Assembly: GCA_017625695.1 (NCBI GenBank)
Contig: JAGAKI010000020.1
Span: 1-64,000, forward strand
Direction: 5' to 3'
Source: Clostridia bacterium
Lineage (GTDB): Bacteria; Bacillota; Clostridia; UMGS1840
Length of the DNA: 64,000 bases
Of the stretch, positions 16,680-25,697 are shown in pieces. Positions within the stretch are counted from its first letter, which is position 1; every line of letters starts with the position of its first letter. The translations under genes were made by a program, and so were the position numbers. The notes below the pieces were generated by a model. It was given only the letters and a program-made list of their open reading frames with translations, searched no databases and was not told where the DNA came from.

Positions 16680-18275
16680 TTATTCCAAGGATACAAAATA
16701 GTAGTATACCGGCTGGTCTCCACGATAGAAAGAAAAGTCGATATTTTTATATTTTTTGGTTAGGTTTTTTTCTAAGCTTTCCATTTCTTCACTGTTGATG
16801 TCGGCACCGGCATATACAGTTACCATAGAAATGCTGTCATCACAAAGCTTTTCAATCACACCGGCACAAACCTTCGCCGGGTCTTTGCCTTTGGTAATAA
16901 TTGCACTGCCGCTTAACCCCATAATCTCGCCCTCTTTGATTTCAATATTATCAAAGACGGAGTCTCTTACCGCATAGGTAATCTGTGCAGATTTTAAGGA
17001 ACTGATAATATCTTTCATGGTAGCCAAGTTATCTTCCGGGGAAGCATTTTCATCAAAACCAACCATACAAGGCAATACGTCGGACATATTCTTGGTGGGG
17101 ATTACCACCATTTTTCCGTCGTACAGCTCTGCCGCCTGTTCTGCCGCCAGGATAATATTTTTATTGTTAGGGAACACATAAACCACATCGGCATTGGTAG
17201 CATTTGCCGCATTTAAAATATCGTCAGAGGACGGATTCATTGACTGACCGCCGGATACAATATACTCAATGCCCAGTTCCTTGTAAATATTGGAAAACCC
17301 TTCCCCTGCTGCAACTGCAACAAAAGCATACGGCTGACGTTCCTTGGGAATGGAGTTCTGAATGTTTTCATTCTGATATTTCATATTGTCAATTTTAATA
17401 TCAATCAGGCTTCCGATTTTTAACGCTTCGGAAATTACAATACCGGGGTCATTGGTATGGATATGCACTTTGATGATATCCTCCATGGCAACCACTACAA
17501 TACTGTCACCTAAGCCTTCATAACGTTTTGTCAGTTCATTCTTCTTCCGCATCGGATTCTGAATGATAAATTCGGTACAATACTGAAACGTTACGTTTTC
17601 GTGATTATCTACAAAAACTTCGGAAGTTTTTTCTGCTTCCACCACCAGTTCTTCAGGCATTTGTTCCGTTTTAAAGTAATTTGCCATACCTTCAATGAGG
17701 TAGCAAATCCCCTTCCCACCGGAATCCACAACCCCTGCCTGTTTCAGCTTGGGAAGCATTTCGGGGGTCTGTGCTAAAGCATCATAAGAAGCTGCAACCG
17801 CTTCGGTAAACAACGTATCCAAATCGGTAATTTCTTCCTGTTTTGCTTCTAAATGTTCCGCTGTCATACGGATAACGGTCAGAATGGTACCCTCGGTGGG
17901 TTTCATAATCGCTTCGTAGGCGGTTTTTGCACCCAAACGGAACGCATTCACCATATCGGCAACATCCAGTTCTTCTTTCCCTTTTGCCGCTTTTGCCATC
18001 CCTCTTAAAATCTGGGACAGGATAACCCCGGAGTTCCCTCTGGCACCTCGCAGAGCAGCCATAGAAACTCCATCCAGCACATTGCCGGCAGATTCTGTCC
18101 GACTGTGTGCTGCGGAAGCCGCAGAAGTAAATGTCATCGACATATTGGTTCCGGTATCACCATCGGGTACCGGGAACACATTTAAGGCATTCAACTCTTC
18201 TTTGTTATTACACAAATGGATTTTTGCCGCTGTAATCATATTGGCAAGCATGACTCCATTAATTTTTTTATCCAT
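16680..18275 (-). CDS. fakA: Fatty acid kinase FakA (DAK2/YloV family)
   Basis: A 531-residue cytosolic kinase subunit. The DhaL-type ATP-binding domain is at residues 1-200 with VFPVPDGDTGTNM (about 31-43) and ARGNSGVILSQ (about 98-108); a central domain and a C-terminal DegV-like domain follow. FakA phosphorylates fatty acids presented by FakB (DegV) proteins, none of which is in this window. The start has GGGAG ten bases upstream. The yloU-fakA-recG neighbourhood matches that of other Bacillota. Confidence 0.92.
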   Translation of the reverse strand: MDKKINGVMLANMITAAKIHLCNNKEELNALNVFPVPDGDTGTNMSMTFTSAASAAHSRTESAGNVLDGVSMAALRGARGNSGVILSQILRGMAKAAKGKEELDVADMVNAFRLGAKTAYEAIMKPTEGTILTVIRMTAEHLEAKQEEITDLDTLFTEAVAASYDALAQTPEMLPKLKQAGVVDSGGKGICYLIEGMANYFKTEQMPEELVVEAEKTSEVFVDNHENVTFQYCTEFIIQNPMRKKNELTKRYEGLGDSIVVVAMEDIIKVHIHTNDPGIVISEALKIGSLIDIKIDNMKYQNENIQNSIPKERQPYAFVAVAAGEGFSNIYKELGIEYIVSGGQSMNPSSDDILNAANATNADVVYVFPNNKNIILAAEQAAELYDGKMVVIPTKNMSDVLPCMVGFDENASPEDNLATMKDIISSLKSAQITYAVRDSVFDNIEIKEGEIMGLSGSAIITKGKDPAKVCAGVIEKLCDDSISMVTVYAGADINSEEMESLEKNLTKKYKNIDFSFYRGDQPVYYYFVSLE

Positions 18276-18317
18276 GAATTGTGATCTCCCTCTTTGAATA
18301 GTCTGATGAATTGACGG

Positions 18318-18674
18318 TTATTTATTTACCACAATATCATCGATACAAACGGTAACATCTTTGATTTTTGCCTGGGTCATTTTTTCCACAGCATAGGTAA
18401 TATCTGATTTCACATTTTCTGCCAGCACCTTGATATTCACGCCGTAGCTGACTTTGATGTGAATTTCAATACTAACCAGACCATCACGGCATACAACTTT
18501 GATTCCTTTTCTTAAGTTTTCAGAACCAAAGAAACGCTTAATCACTTCCGCCGTGCTTTTTTCACACATACCAACCACACCGTAGCAATGAGTTGCAGCA
18601 TAGCCTGCAATTTCTTCGATTGTTTTTTCGGTTACGGTAATTTCGCCTACATCGGTTAATTTCTTTAACGGCAT
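18318..18674 (-). CDS. Asp23/Gls24 family protein (YloU)
   Basis: A 118-residue Asp23/Gls24-type protein: VGEITVTEKTIEEIAGYAA at the N-terminus, then alternating beta-strands (LVSIEIHIKVSYGVN) and the YAVEKMTQ helix. These proteins are linked to the cell envelope and are paired with fakA in many Bacillota. I start it at the ATG at 18674, which has AAAGGAT nine bases upstream and matches the family start, rather than 22 codons earlier. Confidence 0.88.
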   Translation of the reverse strand: MPLKKLTDVGEITVTEKTIEEIAGYAATHCYGVVGMCEKSTAEVIKRFFGSENLRKGIKVVCRDGLVSIEIHIKVSYGVNIKVLAENVKSDITYAVEKMTQAKIKDVTVCIDDIVVNK

Positions 18675-18742
18675 ATAAAACGCATCCTTTCTGTCACTTA
18701 TTTTTATCAAACGACTGTATCTCAGTCTTAGAATATGCAAAT

Positions 18743-19486
18743 TTACAATACTTTATTGAGGAATGACTTTGTTCTTTCATTCTTGGGATGATTAAAAATC
18801 TCCTCCGGAGTGCCTTCCTCCATAATCACGCCTTCATCCATAAAAATTACACGGTCAGCAACTTCACGGGCAAATCCCATTTCGTGGGTTACCACAAGCA
18901 TCGTCATTCCGTCTGCTGCCAGGCGTTTCATAACATCCAATACTTCGCCAACCATTTCCGGGTCCAATGCAGAGGTAGGCTCGTCAAACAGCATAACCTC
19001 CGGTTCCATACAGAGGGCACGAACAATGGCAACACGTTGTTTCTGCCCGCCGGAAAGCTGATTGGGATAAGCTCCTGCTCTGTCTTCCAGTCCAACAACA
19101 CGAAGAAGCTCCATCGCTTTTTTTTCTGCCTGTTCTTTGGTGGCTTTTTTCAGTTTGACCGGTGCCAGCGTCATATTGTCTAAAATAGTCATATTGGGGA
19201 ACAGATTAAAATGTTGAAATACCATTCCAACCTTCTGTCTGTGATGATTGATGTTGACTTTACGGTCAGTAATATCAACATCAGATAAATAGATATGTCC
19301 TTCATTGGGAACTTCCAATAAATTCAACGAACGAAGAAAGGTGGATTTTCCGCATCCGGAAGGACCGATAATAACGATTACTTCTCCTTTGGAAACTTCC
19401 AAATCCACACCGTTTAAGGCTTTGATCGCACCGTCTTTATAGTGCTTTTTCAGCCCACAAACACGAATCAAATGATTACCGTTCAC
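18743..19486 (-). CDS. Polar amino acid ABC transporter, ATP-binding protein
   Basis: A 247-residue ABC ATPase of the GlnQ/HisP group. Walker A is GPSGCGKST (about 38-46), the Q-loop HFNLFPNMT follows, the signature is LSGGQKQR (about 143), and Walker B is [12 protein letters not shown]. The start is GTG, overlapping the permease gene by 11 bp. With the permease and lipoprotein upstream it forms a complete importer energised at the cytoplasmic membrane. Substrate is probably glutamine or another polar amino acid, which motifs alone cannot settle. Confidence 0.93.
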   Translation of the reverse strand: MNGNHLIRVCGLKKHYKDGAIKALNGVDLEVSKGEVIVIIGPSGCGKSTFLRSLNLLEVPNEGHIYLSDVDITDRKVNINHHRQKVGMVFQHFNLFPNMTILDNMTLAPVKLKKATKEQAEKKAMELLRVVGLEDRAGAYPNQLSGGQKQRVAIVRALCMEPEVMLFDEPTSALDPEMVGEVLDVMKRLAADGMTMLVVTHEMGFAREVADRVIFMDEGVIMEEGTPEEIFNHPKNERTKSFLNKVL

Positions 19487-20204
19487 TCTTTCTCAATCTC
19501 CTTTCCAAAAGTTCTACCAGCCAGGTGAAGAACATTACCATCACCAAATAAATTGCAGCAATGGCTAACAGTGGGAACAAACTCTGATAGGTAATCCCAC
19601 GGATAATGTTGGCACCACGGGTTAAGTCGGTTACGCCAACGTAGCCTGCAATCGCAGTTTCCTTCAGCAAAACGATGAATTCGTTTGCCAGTGCCGGAAG
19701 AATATTTTTAAAGGTTTGAGGAAGCACGATATACCACATGGTCTGCACATAGTTAAGACCTAAAGAGCGGCCTGCTTCTGACTGACCGCCATCAATACTC
19801 ATAATACCGCCACGAATGATTTCCGCAACATAAGCACCGGAATTGATACCGAAAGCGATGATACCGCACAGCATCTTATTGTCGGAGCTTGCCATAATAA
19901 CAAAGAAAATAATCAGAATCTGCACCATGGCAGGTGTGCCTCTGATCACAGTCAGATATACTTTACAAAACCAGTTACCAACCGCAAGAAAACATTTTCC
20001 CACCGGATTTTTAATTTCAGTATACTGTTTATCATATGTAGTTCTGACTGCTGCAATGACAACCCCCAAAATAACCCCTAAAATCAGAGCAAAAAAGGTG
20101 AGAATAATGGTGTTCTGAATCCCTTCCACCAGATATTTCCAACGGTTATCTTCCACAAATGCAGTAATAAAATCCTTCTGCAGTTTTACAATCCATTCGG
20201 GCAT
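19476..20204 (-). CDS. Polar amino acid ABC transporter, permease
   Basis: A 242-residue membrane protein of the HisMQ/GlnP family with about five transmembrane segments. The N-terminal [16 protein letters not shown] helix and the EAA-loop region [21 protein letters not shown] (about 145-165) that contacts the ATPase are visible. I start it at MPEWIV because AAAGGA lies nine bases upstream; the ORF extends six codons further to a TTG. Confidence 0.92.
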   Translation of the reverse strand: MPEWIVKLQKDFITAFVEDNRWKYLVEGIQNTIILTFFALILGVILGVVIAAVRTTYDKQYTEIKNPVGKCFLAVGNWFCKVYLTVIRGTPAMVQILIIFFVIMASSDNKMLCGIIAFGINSGAYVAEIIRGGIMSIDGGQSEAGRSLGLNYVQTMWYIVLPQTFKNILPALANEFIVLLKETAIAGYVGVTDLTRGANIIRGITYQSLFPLLAIAAIYLVMVMFFTWLVELLERRLRKSER

Positions 20205-20232
20205 TTTAGTAATTCCTTTCAAATACGACAGA

Positions 20233-20260
20233 TGTCAACCGGGAATTCTCCCGGTTGACA
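20233..20260. other. Intercistronic hairpin between binding protein and permease genes
   Basis: A perfect 12-bp inverted repeat (20233-20244 with 20249-20260) around ATTC, with extra pairing outside it. On the transcribed minus strand no T-run follows, so it is probably not an intrinsic terminator. Such hairpins between a solute-binding gene and its permease often stabilise the upstream message and set higher binding-protein levels. That role is inferred. Confidence 0.6.
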
Positions 20261-20315
20261 TTGTCTGAAAATAAAAGCTTAAAAATTGGTATGTATTCAG
20301 CCTTCGGAATACAAA

Positions 20316-21074
20316 TTATTCAGCAGGAATGTATTTTTCAACGATAGTTTTTACAGTACCGTCTGCAATCAGTTCGCCTAATGCTTTATCGATGTCTGCT
20401 TTTAATTCCGGAGTATCTTTGGAAATTGCAGCAGCGTAATCTTCGGTGATGTATTCAGTATCTAAGATTTTTAAGCCGGGATTATTCTGAACGAATACTT
20501 TTGCAGGTTCGTTGTCGATAACTACACAATCAACTTTATCGGTGTTTAAAGCCATAACAGCATCAGCACCTTTGTTGTAACGTTCTACGGTACCCAACCC
20601 TTCGTCTTCGATATCCCAGGTACAGTACAAATCACCGGTGGTAGCCAGCTGAACACCGATTTTGGTGTTTGCGCCTTCTTTAAACAAATCGTCTGCAGTA
20701 GTGATAGCAGAATCTTCTTTTACAATGATTACCTGAACGCCGGTTGCATAGGTCTGAGTGAAATCAACCTGTTCTTTTCTTTCGTCAGTAACGGTCATAC
20801 CAGCCATAACGAAATCGTATTTGCCAGTCTGAACGCCGGGAATCAGAGAATCAAAATCAACGTTTTCGATTTTTAATTCTTTGCCCAGTTTGGTTGCGAT
20901 TGCCTGTGCAATTTCAGCATCGATACCAACGATTTTGCCGTCTTCCATATACTCATAGGGAGGGAATTCTGCGTTGGTAGCCATAGTTAAGGTATTGTCT
21001 TCAGTTTTGCCGCAGCCTGCAAATAAGGTAAGAACCAGAGCTGCAACTAAGGTAAGTAAAAGCGCTTTTTTCAT
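20316..21074 (-). CDS. Polar amino acid ABC transporter, substrate-binding lipoprotein
   Basis: A 252-residue family 3 solute-binding protein. A lipoprotein signal peptide (MKKALLLTLVAALVLTLF) ends in the lipobox LFAGC, placing the cysteine near residue 20. The mature part begins NTLTMATNAEFPPYEY, the family signature, followed by GIDAEIAQAIA and VMAGMTVTDERK. The start at 21074 has AGGAGGAG six bases upstream. First gene of the transporter operon, behind its own promoter. Confidence 0.94.
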   Translation of the reverse strand: MKKALLLTLVAALVLTLFAGCGKTEDNTLTMATNAEFPPYEYMEDGKIVGIDAEIAQAIATKLGKELKIENVDFDSLIPGVQTGKYDFVMAGMTVTDERKEQVDFTQTYATGVQVIIVKEDSAITTADDLFKEGANTKIGVQLATTGDLYCTWDIEDEGLGTVERYNKGADAVMALNTDKVDCVVIDNEPAKVFVQNNPGLKILDTEYITEDYAAAISKDTPELKADIDKALGELIADGTVKTIVEKYIPAE

Positions 21075-21121
21075 GATTAACTCCTCCTCGCACATTTCGT
21101 GCAATATAGATTTTCTATAAT

Positions 21122-21150
21122 AGTATACTATAGAAACAACAATTTTTCAA
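21122..21150 (-). promoter_or_regulatory. Sigma-A promoter of the amino acid transporter operon
   Basis: TTGAAA (21150-21145), 17-nt spacer, TATACT (21127-21122) on the minus strand, about 50 nt upstream of the lipoprotein start. No T-box or other riboswitch fits in the leader. Confidence 0.75.
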
Positions 21151-21227
21151 TAGATTTCTGAAAATTTATTCTTTTTTTTGCATTTTTATTACATTTGCAT
21201 AAGGAAATCAAAGGTTTTTTCTCCGGA

Positions 21228-22121
21228 CTACAGTACGATTTTCACCGAGGAAGCATATTCCGACGGTGTCATTTGTGTCATCTGCTTGAACTGTTTGGAA
21301 AAATAATGAATACTGTCATATCCCAAAACCCCCGCAATTTGCGTAAAATTATAGTTATCTTCCCGAATCAGCATTTTCGCACGTTCAATTTTCAAAAAAT
21401 TAAAATACTGCATTACCCCCATTCCGGTTTTCTCTTTGAACAGGATTTTCAGGCTGGTACTGCTGGTTTTAGAATATTTCAACACCTCCGGAAAGGTCAA
21501 TGGATTTCCGATATTTTCATTCAAAAACTCGATAACATCCTCTACAATATCATTATCCATCCGTTCTTTCAGTACAGAAAGAGAAGCTTTCTGTACATTG
21601 GAAATCATATTGTTTCGATACAGAGAAAGCAAAAACTGCTGTAAATACAACAGAAGCATCTGCTCTGCCCCGAAAAAGGATTCTTCTTTGCGAAGAAGTC
21701 CCGCAGTCATCGGGTCATTCAGCGGTGTAGAAAAAGCTTTGGTGCTTTCTTTGATAATGGAGGACAACAGATTCTTTTCGTCCTTAGTAACATGAAAGAC
21801 TTTGTTTTTGAAAAACTGCATCGCCTTGGAATGGCACTCAAAAGAAACAATGGCAATGTTGGGAGCAATGACCCCATTGGAAAACACATTGTGAAACTCG
21901 TTGGGCTGATGAAAAATGACTTCTCCCTGCCGCAGACGGTGGGTTGTGTCTCCCGCAATCACATTGATTTCCCCTTTATCTACATACAAAAATTCCCAGA
22001 AGTCGTGTTGTTCTCCCGTGAATTTAAAATCCTTGCTGTATTCCAGATAATGGACAGTTACCAGATGCCGAATCACAAATTCTTCTTTCAGCTTGGTTTT
22101 TTTATATTGAATTTCTTTCAA
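21228..22121 (-). CDS. AraC family transcriptional regulator
   Basis: A 297-residue regulator: an N-terminal cupin-type sensor (about 20-150, with FTGEQHDFWEFLYVDKGEI and GEVIFHQPNEFH), a helical middle, and a C-terminal double helix-turn-helix (about 195-297) with FNFLKIERAKMLI and IAGVLGYDSIHYFSKQFKQ. Such regulators often control carbohydrate genes. It is 27 bp behind maf and near an esterase gene, with no transporter beside it, so the target is unknown. Confidence 0.9.
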   Translation of the reverse strand: MKEIQYKKTKLKEEFVIRHLVTVHYLEYSKDFKFTGEQHDFWEFLYVDKGEINVIAGDTTHRLRQGEVIFHQPNEFHNVFSNGVIAPNIAIVSFECHSKAMQFFKNKVFHVTKDEKNLLSSIIKESTKAFSTPLNDPMTAGLLRKEESFFGAEQMLLLYLQQFLLSLYRNNMISNVQKASLSVLKERMDNDIVEDVIEFLNENIGNPLTFPEVLKYSKTSSTSLKILFKEKTGMGVMQYFNFLKIERAKMLIREDNYNFTQIAGVLGYDSIHYFSKQFKQMTQMTPSEYASSVKIVL

Positions 22122-22148
22122 AAAAATTCCTCTCCCATCTGCTTTGGA

Positions 22149-22742
22149 TTAGGGCTTCAGCCAGGGAAGTATTGCTGTTACGGGAAGTCCAACCACATTG
22201 TCGAAATCGCCCTCAATAGATTCCACAAATTTTGAAGCAATTCCTTGAATCGCATAGCTTCCGGCTTTGTCGAAGGGTTCTTTTGTGGCAATATATTCTA
22301 AAATTTCTTCCCGGGTTAAAGGTTTGAAATACACCTTGGTTTCACATACAATGGATTGATAGGAAATCTCGCTCTCCCTCACTTTGGCAAGGGTGACACC
22401 CGTAAATACGCTGTGAGCTTTTGCACTTAATTGAGAAAGCATTAAAAAAGCATCTTCAGCGTCCTTGGGCTTTCCGAAAATTTCATTTTCCAATGCTACC
22501 ACCGTATCAGCCGCTATGATCAAAACTTCTTCGCTTATAAAATGCTCTGCAGCACTTTTCGCCTTTCGTAAAGACAGTTCTTCCACCAGTTCTTTGGGTG
22601 ACAAAGGCTCCTTGACTGTTTCATCACAATCGGTCACAAACACCGAAAAGTCAATCCCGTGCTTTTGTAACAGTTCTTTCCGCCTGGGAGACTGCGATGC
22701 TAAAATAATAGTTTGTTTCTTTGATTTCATTTTTTTCTCCAT
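22149..22742 (-). CDS. Maf family nucleoside triphosphate pyrophosphatase
   Basis: A 197-residue protein with ILASQSPRRKELL at the N-terminus (about 12-24), the catalytic aspartate in AADTVVALEN and the conserved GSYAIQGIASKFV near the C-terminus. The Maf/YhdE group hydrolyses dTTP, UTP or modified nucleotides and has been linked to septum inhibition. A start four codons later (MKSKKQ) is equally plausible. Flanked by the AraC gene and an esterase. Confidence 0.92.
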   Translation of the reverse strand: MEKKMKSKKQTIILASQSPRRKELLQKHGIDFSVFVTDCDETVKEPLSPKELVEELSLRKAKSAAEHFISEEVLIIAADTVVALENEIFGKPKDAEDAFLMLSQLSAKAHSVFTGVTLAKVRESEISYQSIVCETKVYFKPLTREEILEYIATKEPFDKAGSYAIQGIASKFVESIEGDFDNVVGLPVTAILPWLKP

Positions 22743-22766
22743 CTGCTGTATGTATAGACAAATAAT

Positions 22767-23528
22767 TTATTCAAACATCCATTTTAATACATACTGAATA
22801 TACTCATCCCAGAACGTCCAGCAATGGGTGCCGGAGGATTCCCGATAGGTATAGTCAAAGTCAAGCGTTTCAAATTTTTTGCGAAGCTCTGCATTGCCCT
22901 CATATAAAAAGTCCTCGGTACCAACACCCATATATACACGGGGTTTTACCGCAAGTTTGTTGGTTTCTTCTGCGATACAGAACAAATCCTCGGAATCAGG
23001 TATCTGAGGATTTTCCCCGAAAACAGGAATCATAATATCGGGGCATCCACTGGTCCAGCCACGGATATCCGCTACCGAAGAAAGCCCTGCACAGGCAGTA
23101 TACCGCTGAGGATTTTTCAAGCCGATTTTCAATGCACCGTAACCGCCCATAGAAAGACCTGCAATAAAATTATTTTCTCTTTTCTGAGAAATGCCGAAAA
23201 ATTCTTCCATCAGACGGGGCAGCTCTTCACTAATGTATGTATAATATTTTTCACCGTATTTCATATCGGTATAGAACCCCTTTCCGCCAAAGGGCATAAC
23301 GACACAGATCCCGTAGTCATCTGCATAACGTTCAATGGAAGTACGGCGAAGCCAGATAGAATGGTCATCACTTAAGCCATGAAGCAAATACAGACATTTA
23401 TATTCTGAATTCCCTGCTTTAGCGGTTACTCCGATTTGTCCTTGTGTGCTTCTCTGAGGCATAAAAACGTTTACGGTTGTTTGAAATCCTAAAGATTCAC
23501 TATAAAAATTTGCTTCAAAAAATGCCAT
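22767..23528 (-). CDS. Esterase family protein (alpha/beta hydrolase, FrmB/EstA-like)
   Basis: A 253-residue alpha/beta hydrolase without a signal peptide. The nucleophile elbow is GLSMGGYGALK (about 128-138), preceded by LYLLHGLSDD (about 47-56, oxyanion region). The acid is probably in GTEDFLYEGN, and the histidine in SGTHCWTFWDEYI near the C-terminus. It belongs to the group containing tributyrin esterases, S-formylglutathione hydrolases and CE1 esterases. A carbohydrate or short acyl ester substrate is likely but not resolved. Confidence 0.88.
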   Translation of the reverse strand: MAFFEANFYSESLGFQTTVNVFMPQRSTQGQIGVTAKAGNSEYKCLYLLHGLSDDHSIWLRRTSIERYADDYGICVVMPFGGKGFYTDMKYGEKYYTYISEELPRLMEEFFGISQKRENNFIAGLSMGGYGALKIGLKNPQRYTACAGLSSVADIRGWTSGCPDIMIPVFGENPQIPDSEDLFCIAEETNKLAVKPRVYMGVGTEDFLYEGNAELRKKFETLDFDYTYRESSGTHCWTFWDEYIQYVLKWMFE

Positions 23529-23597
23529 GATTTCATTCTCCTGTCTAATAAAAATATGATATAAATTATGAATTGCAACGATAGCATCGTTACGCCC

Positions 23598-23626
23598 ATT
23601 CTACCACGATTTGTCAAAAAAGTCAA
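23598..23626 (-). promoter_or_regulatory. Sigma-A promoter of the esterase gene
   Basis: TTGACT (23626-23621), 17-nt spacer, TAGAAT (23603-23598) on the minus strand. A 6-bp palindrome (AACGAT / ATCGTT) sits just downstream and could be an operator, which is speculative. Confidence 0.6.
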
Positions 23627-23660
23627 TAAAATTTATCTTTTCAGACAAGAAAAAAACAAA

Positions 23661-23700
23661 GACAACCTGTCATAATTGAGGACAGCCTCTCATAAAGATA
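23661..23700 (+). promoter_or_regulatory. Probable sigma-E promoter of the spoIIIA operon, within a tandem repeat
   Basis: TCATAAT (23670-23676), 14-nt spacer, CATAAAGA (23691-23698) resembles the mother-cell sigma-E consensus (KMATATT-N14-CATACANT). Two imperfect 20-bp direct repeats, 23661-23680 and 23681-23700 (both GACA-CCT-TCATAA), make up the element, so each repeat supplies one half-site. In Bacillus subtilis spoIIIA is transcribed by sigma-E, consistent with this placement about 30 nt upstream of spoIIIAA. Confidence 0.55.
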
Positions 23701-23725
23701 TAAAAAACAAGCGAGGTGTTTTTTG

Positions 23726-24604
23726 ATGAGCATTTCTCTTCCCAAATTACAAAAGCTGTTCCCCCCACCGCTGATATCCTATCTCTCGGAACAAACCGAA
23801 GAAATCCGTTTCCGAAGAAATCAGAATATCATGATAAGAGAATCGAAAAAAGAAATAATTACCCCTATTATCTGCGACAAGTTTTTATTGGAGGACCTGC
23901 TTGACAAGCTGACCAAAAGTTCGTTATACACTTGCTTTGACAGTATCTCCCAAGGGTTTCTGACGGTGGAAGGCGGACATCGGGCAGGAATTTCCGGAAC
24001 AGGAGTATATGAAAACGGACGGCTTTGCCACGTAAAGGATATTTCCTCAGTGAATTTCCGGATTGCCCACGAAACAAAAGGCTGTGCAGAACAATTGTTT
24101 CAGAAACTGATTTTGGGATATCGGATTCCCGGGATTTTACTGATTTCTCCCCCCGGATGCGGAAAAACAACCTTACTTCGAGATTTGATCCGTCTTTGCT
24201 CCAACCGGATTCCCGGAATCCGGGTCGCTGTGGTGGATGAACGAAGTGAAATCGCCGGTATCCACTTGGGAGAAGCTCAAAACGACTTAGGCAAGCGGTG
24301 CGATATTTTAAACGGTTATACCAAAGCTGACGGAATCCGCCACGCAGTCCGTTCCCTGTCGCCGGATGTAATTGCGGTGGACGAAATCGGCACAGCAACG
24401 GATGAAGAAAGTCTGCTGTATGCACTGCACGCCGGAGTCACGGTATTGGCGACCGTTCACGGAAATGAAACCGGAGAATTCCGGAAGAATATCCGTCGGC
24501 TAACACAGGAAGGGGCTTTTGACTATTATGTTTATCTTTCAGACAGAAACCCTGTTGACCGTGTGGAGAAAATCGTCAAAGTAAAGGATGGAGGCAATGT
24601 TTAG
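23726..24604 (+). CDS. spoIIIAA: Stage III sporulation protein AA (ATPase)
   Basis: A 292-residue secretion-type ATPase with Walker A SPPGCGKTTLLRD (about 142-154), Walker B VIAVDEIG and an arginine-rich C-terminal region. SpoIIIAA powers the SpoIIIA-SpoIIQ channel joining mother cell and forespore after engulfment, acting at the cytoplasmic face of the mother-cell membrane. The ATG at 23726 follows GAGGTG. It overlaps spoIIIAB and leads a complete eight-gene operon. Confidence 0.96.
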   Translation: MSISLPKLQKLFPPPLISYLSEQTEEIRFRRNQNIMIRESKKEIITPIICDKFLLEDLLDKLTKSSLYTCFDSISQGFLTVEGGHRAGISGTGVYENGRLCHVKDISSVNFRIAHETKGCAEQLFQKLILGYRIPGILLISPPGCGKTTLLRDLIRLCSNRIPGIRVAVVDERSEIAGIHLGEAQNDLGKRCDILNGYTKADGIRHAVRSLSPDVIAVDEIGTATDEESLLYALHAGVTVLATVHGNETGEFRKNIRRLTQEGAFDYYVYLSDRNPVDRVEKIVKVKDGGNV

Positions 24605-25091
24605 TATACTGGGAATGATACTGATTCTGGCGGGAGATGTTCTGCTGTCCGGCTACTGTTGTAAAGAACGGAAGAAAAAGTTGGACTGCCTTTTTGAAAT
24701 GACGCTGTATCTTCGGGAAATTACCTGTATGATATATGACTTTAAGCTCCCCTTAGAAGATGCCATGCAACGGCAATCCAATACGGGAACGTGGTCCCGC
24801 TTTTTGTGGGAGTACATAACAAACAACCCGGAAAAAGGCATCCGGACTTCTCTTTTGGAAGGGCTGCAACTTCTCCCCTTGCCCGAAGAAGATGCCAAAA
24901 ACAATCTGGCCGAATATTTCAGACAGCTTGGCAAATCGCCGAAAGAACAAACCGCAGAACACTACAAAAGTGTAGCCGGGCAATTAGAACAACTGTATCA
25001 TATGAAAAAAGAAGAATACAAAAAACAAAACCGACTGTCGGCAGGAGCTGTGTATGCAATCAGTCTTGCCGCCGCAATACTGTTATGGTAA
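24597..25091 (+). CDS. spoIIIAB: Stage III sporulation protein AB
   Basis: A 164-residue protein with hydrophobic segments at both ends (about 1-22 and 147-164) and a charged helical middle with ECTRR-like spacing (YLREITCMIYDFKLPLEDA), typical of SpoIIIAB and reminiscent of type II secretion GspF-like proteins. ATG 24597 is preferred because AAAGGA lies eight bases upstream; an ATG three codons earlier has its site too close. Overlaps spoIIIAA by 8 bp. Confidence 0.93.
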   Translation: MFSILGMILILAGDVLLSGYCCKERKKKLDCLFEMTLYLREITCMIYDFKLPLEDAMQRQSNTGTWSRFLWEYITNNPEKGIRTSLLEGLQLLPLPEEDAKNNLAEYFRQLGKSPKEQTAEHYKSVAGQLEQLYHMKKEEYKKQNRLSAGAVYAISLAAAILLW

Positions 25092-25104
25092 GAGGGATAT
25101 TTCA

Positions 25105-25299
25105 ATGAATGTAGAACTGATTTTTAAAATCGCCGCTATCGGTATCATTGTGGCAATCTTAAACCAACTGCTTGCAAAATCCGGACGTGACGAACAAGCT
25201 ACCATGGTAACCCTTGCGGGACTTGTAGTAGTTTTGGTGGTCATTGTGAAAGAAATTGCCTATTTATTTGACACCATTAAATCTCTGTTTAACTTTTAG
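25105..25299 (+). CDS. spoIIIAC: Stage III sporulation protein AC
   Basis: A 64-residue membrane protein with two transmembrane helices (about 6-23 and 33-52) around KSGRDEQA, the usual SpoIIIAC size and pattern. It starts at 25105 with AGAGGG upstream. The longer frame begins within spoIIIAB and is not the real start. Third gene of the operon. Confidence 0.94.
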   Translation: MNVELIFKIAAIGIIVAILNQLLAKSGRDEQATMVTLAGLVVVLVVIVKEIAYLFDTIKSLFNF

Positions 25300-25310
25300 G
25301 GAGGAGTCAA

Positions 25311-25697
25311 ATGGAACTTATTGCAAAAATTATGGGAATTGCAGTCATCGGTGCCATGCTGGCAGTTTTTCTAAAGGAAAAAACACCGCAGTTTTCCATG
25401 GCAGTATCTCTGGTCACGGGAATTCTCATTTTCACGCTGATTGCCGCCAGACTGGAATCGGTCATCTCACAAGTCAAAACAATGATTGCCGACGTGGGAA
25501 TGGAAGCTGAAACCGTGAATCTGGTATTAAAAATTTGCGGACTGGGAATGATAGCCGAATTCTTTTGCAATCTGATTGCGGATGCAGGTGAGGTTGCCAT
25601 TGCAAAAAAGGCAGAACTTTCAGCAAAAGTGGTAATGTTTCTAATGATTCTTCCACTGATGGGAAAGGTTGTGAACACGGTATGGTCGCTGTTTTAG
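25311..25697 (+). CDS. spoIIIAD: Stage III sporulation protein AD
   Basis: A 128-residue polytopic membrane protein with about four hydrophobic segments, starting MELIAKIMGIAVIGAML. It has the conserved KICGLGMIAEFFCNLIADAG segment (about 82-101). GGGAGG lies upstream. Component of the SpoIIIA channel complex; it overlaps the next gene by 16 bp. Confidence 0.94.
   Translation: MELIAKIMGIAVIGAMLAVFLKEKTPQFSMAVSLVTGILIFTLIAARLESVISQVKTMIADVGMEAETVNLVLKICGLGMIAEFFCNLIADAGEVAIAKKAELSAKVVMFLMILPLMGKVVNTVWSLF

Noticed and set aside
20233-20260. Intrinsic terminator inside the amino acid transporter operon
   Set aside because: A strong hairpin without a following T-run on the transcribed strand; more consistent with message stabilisation.
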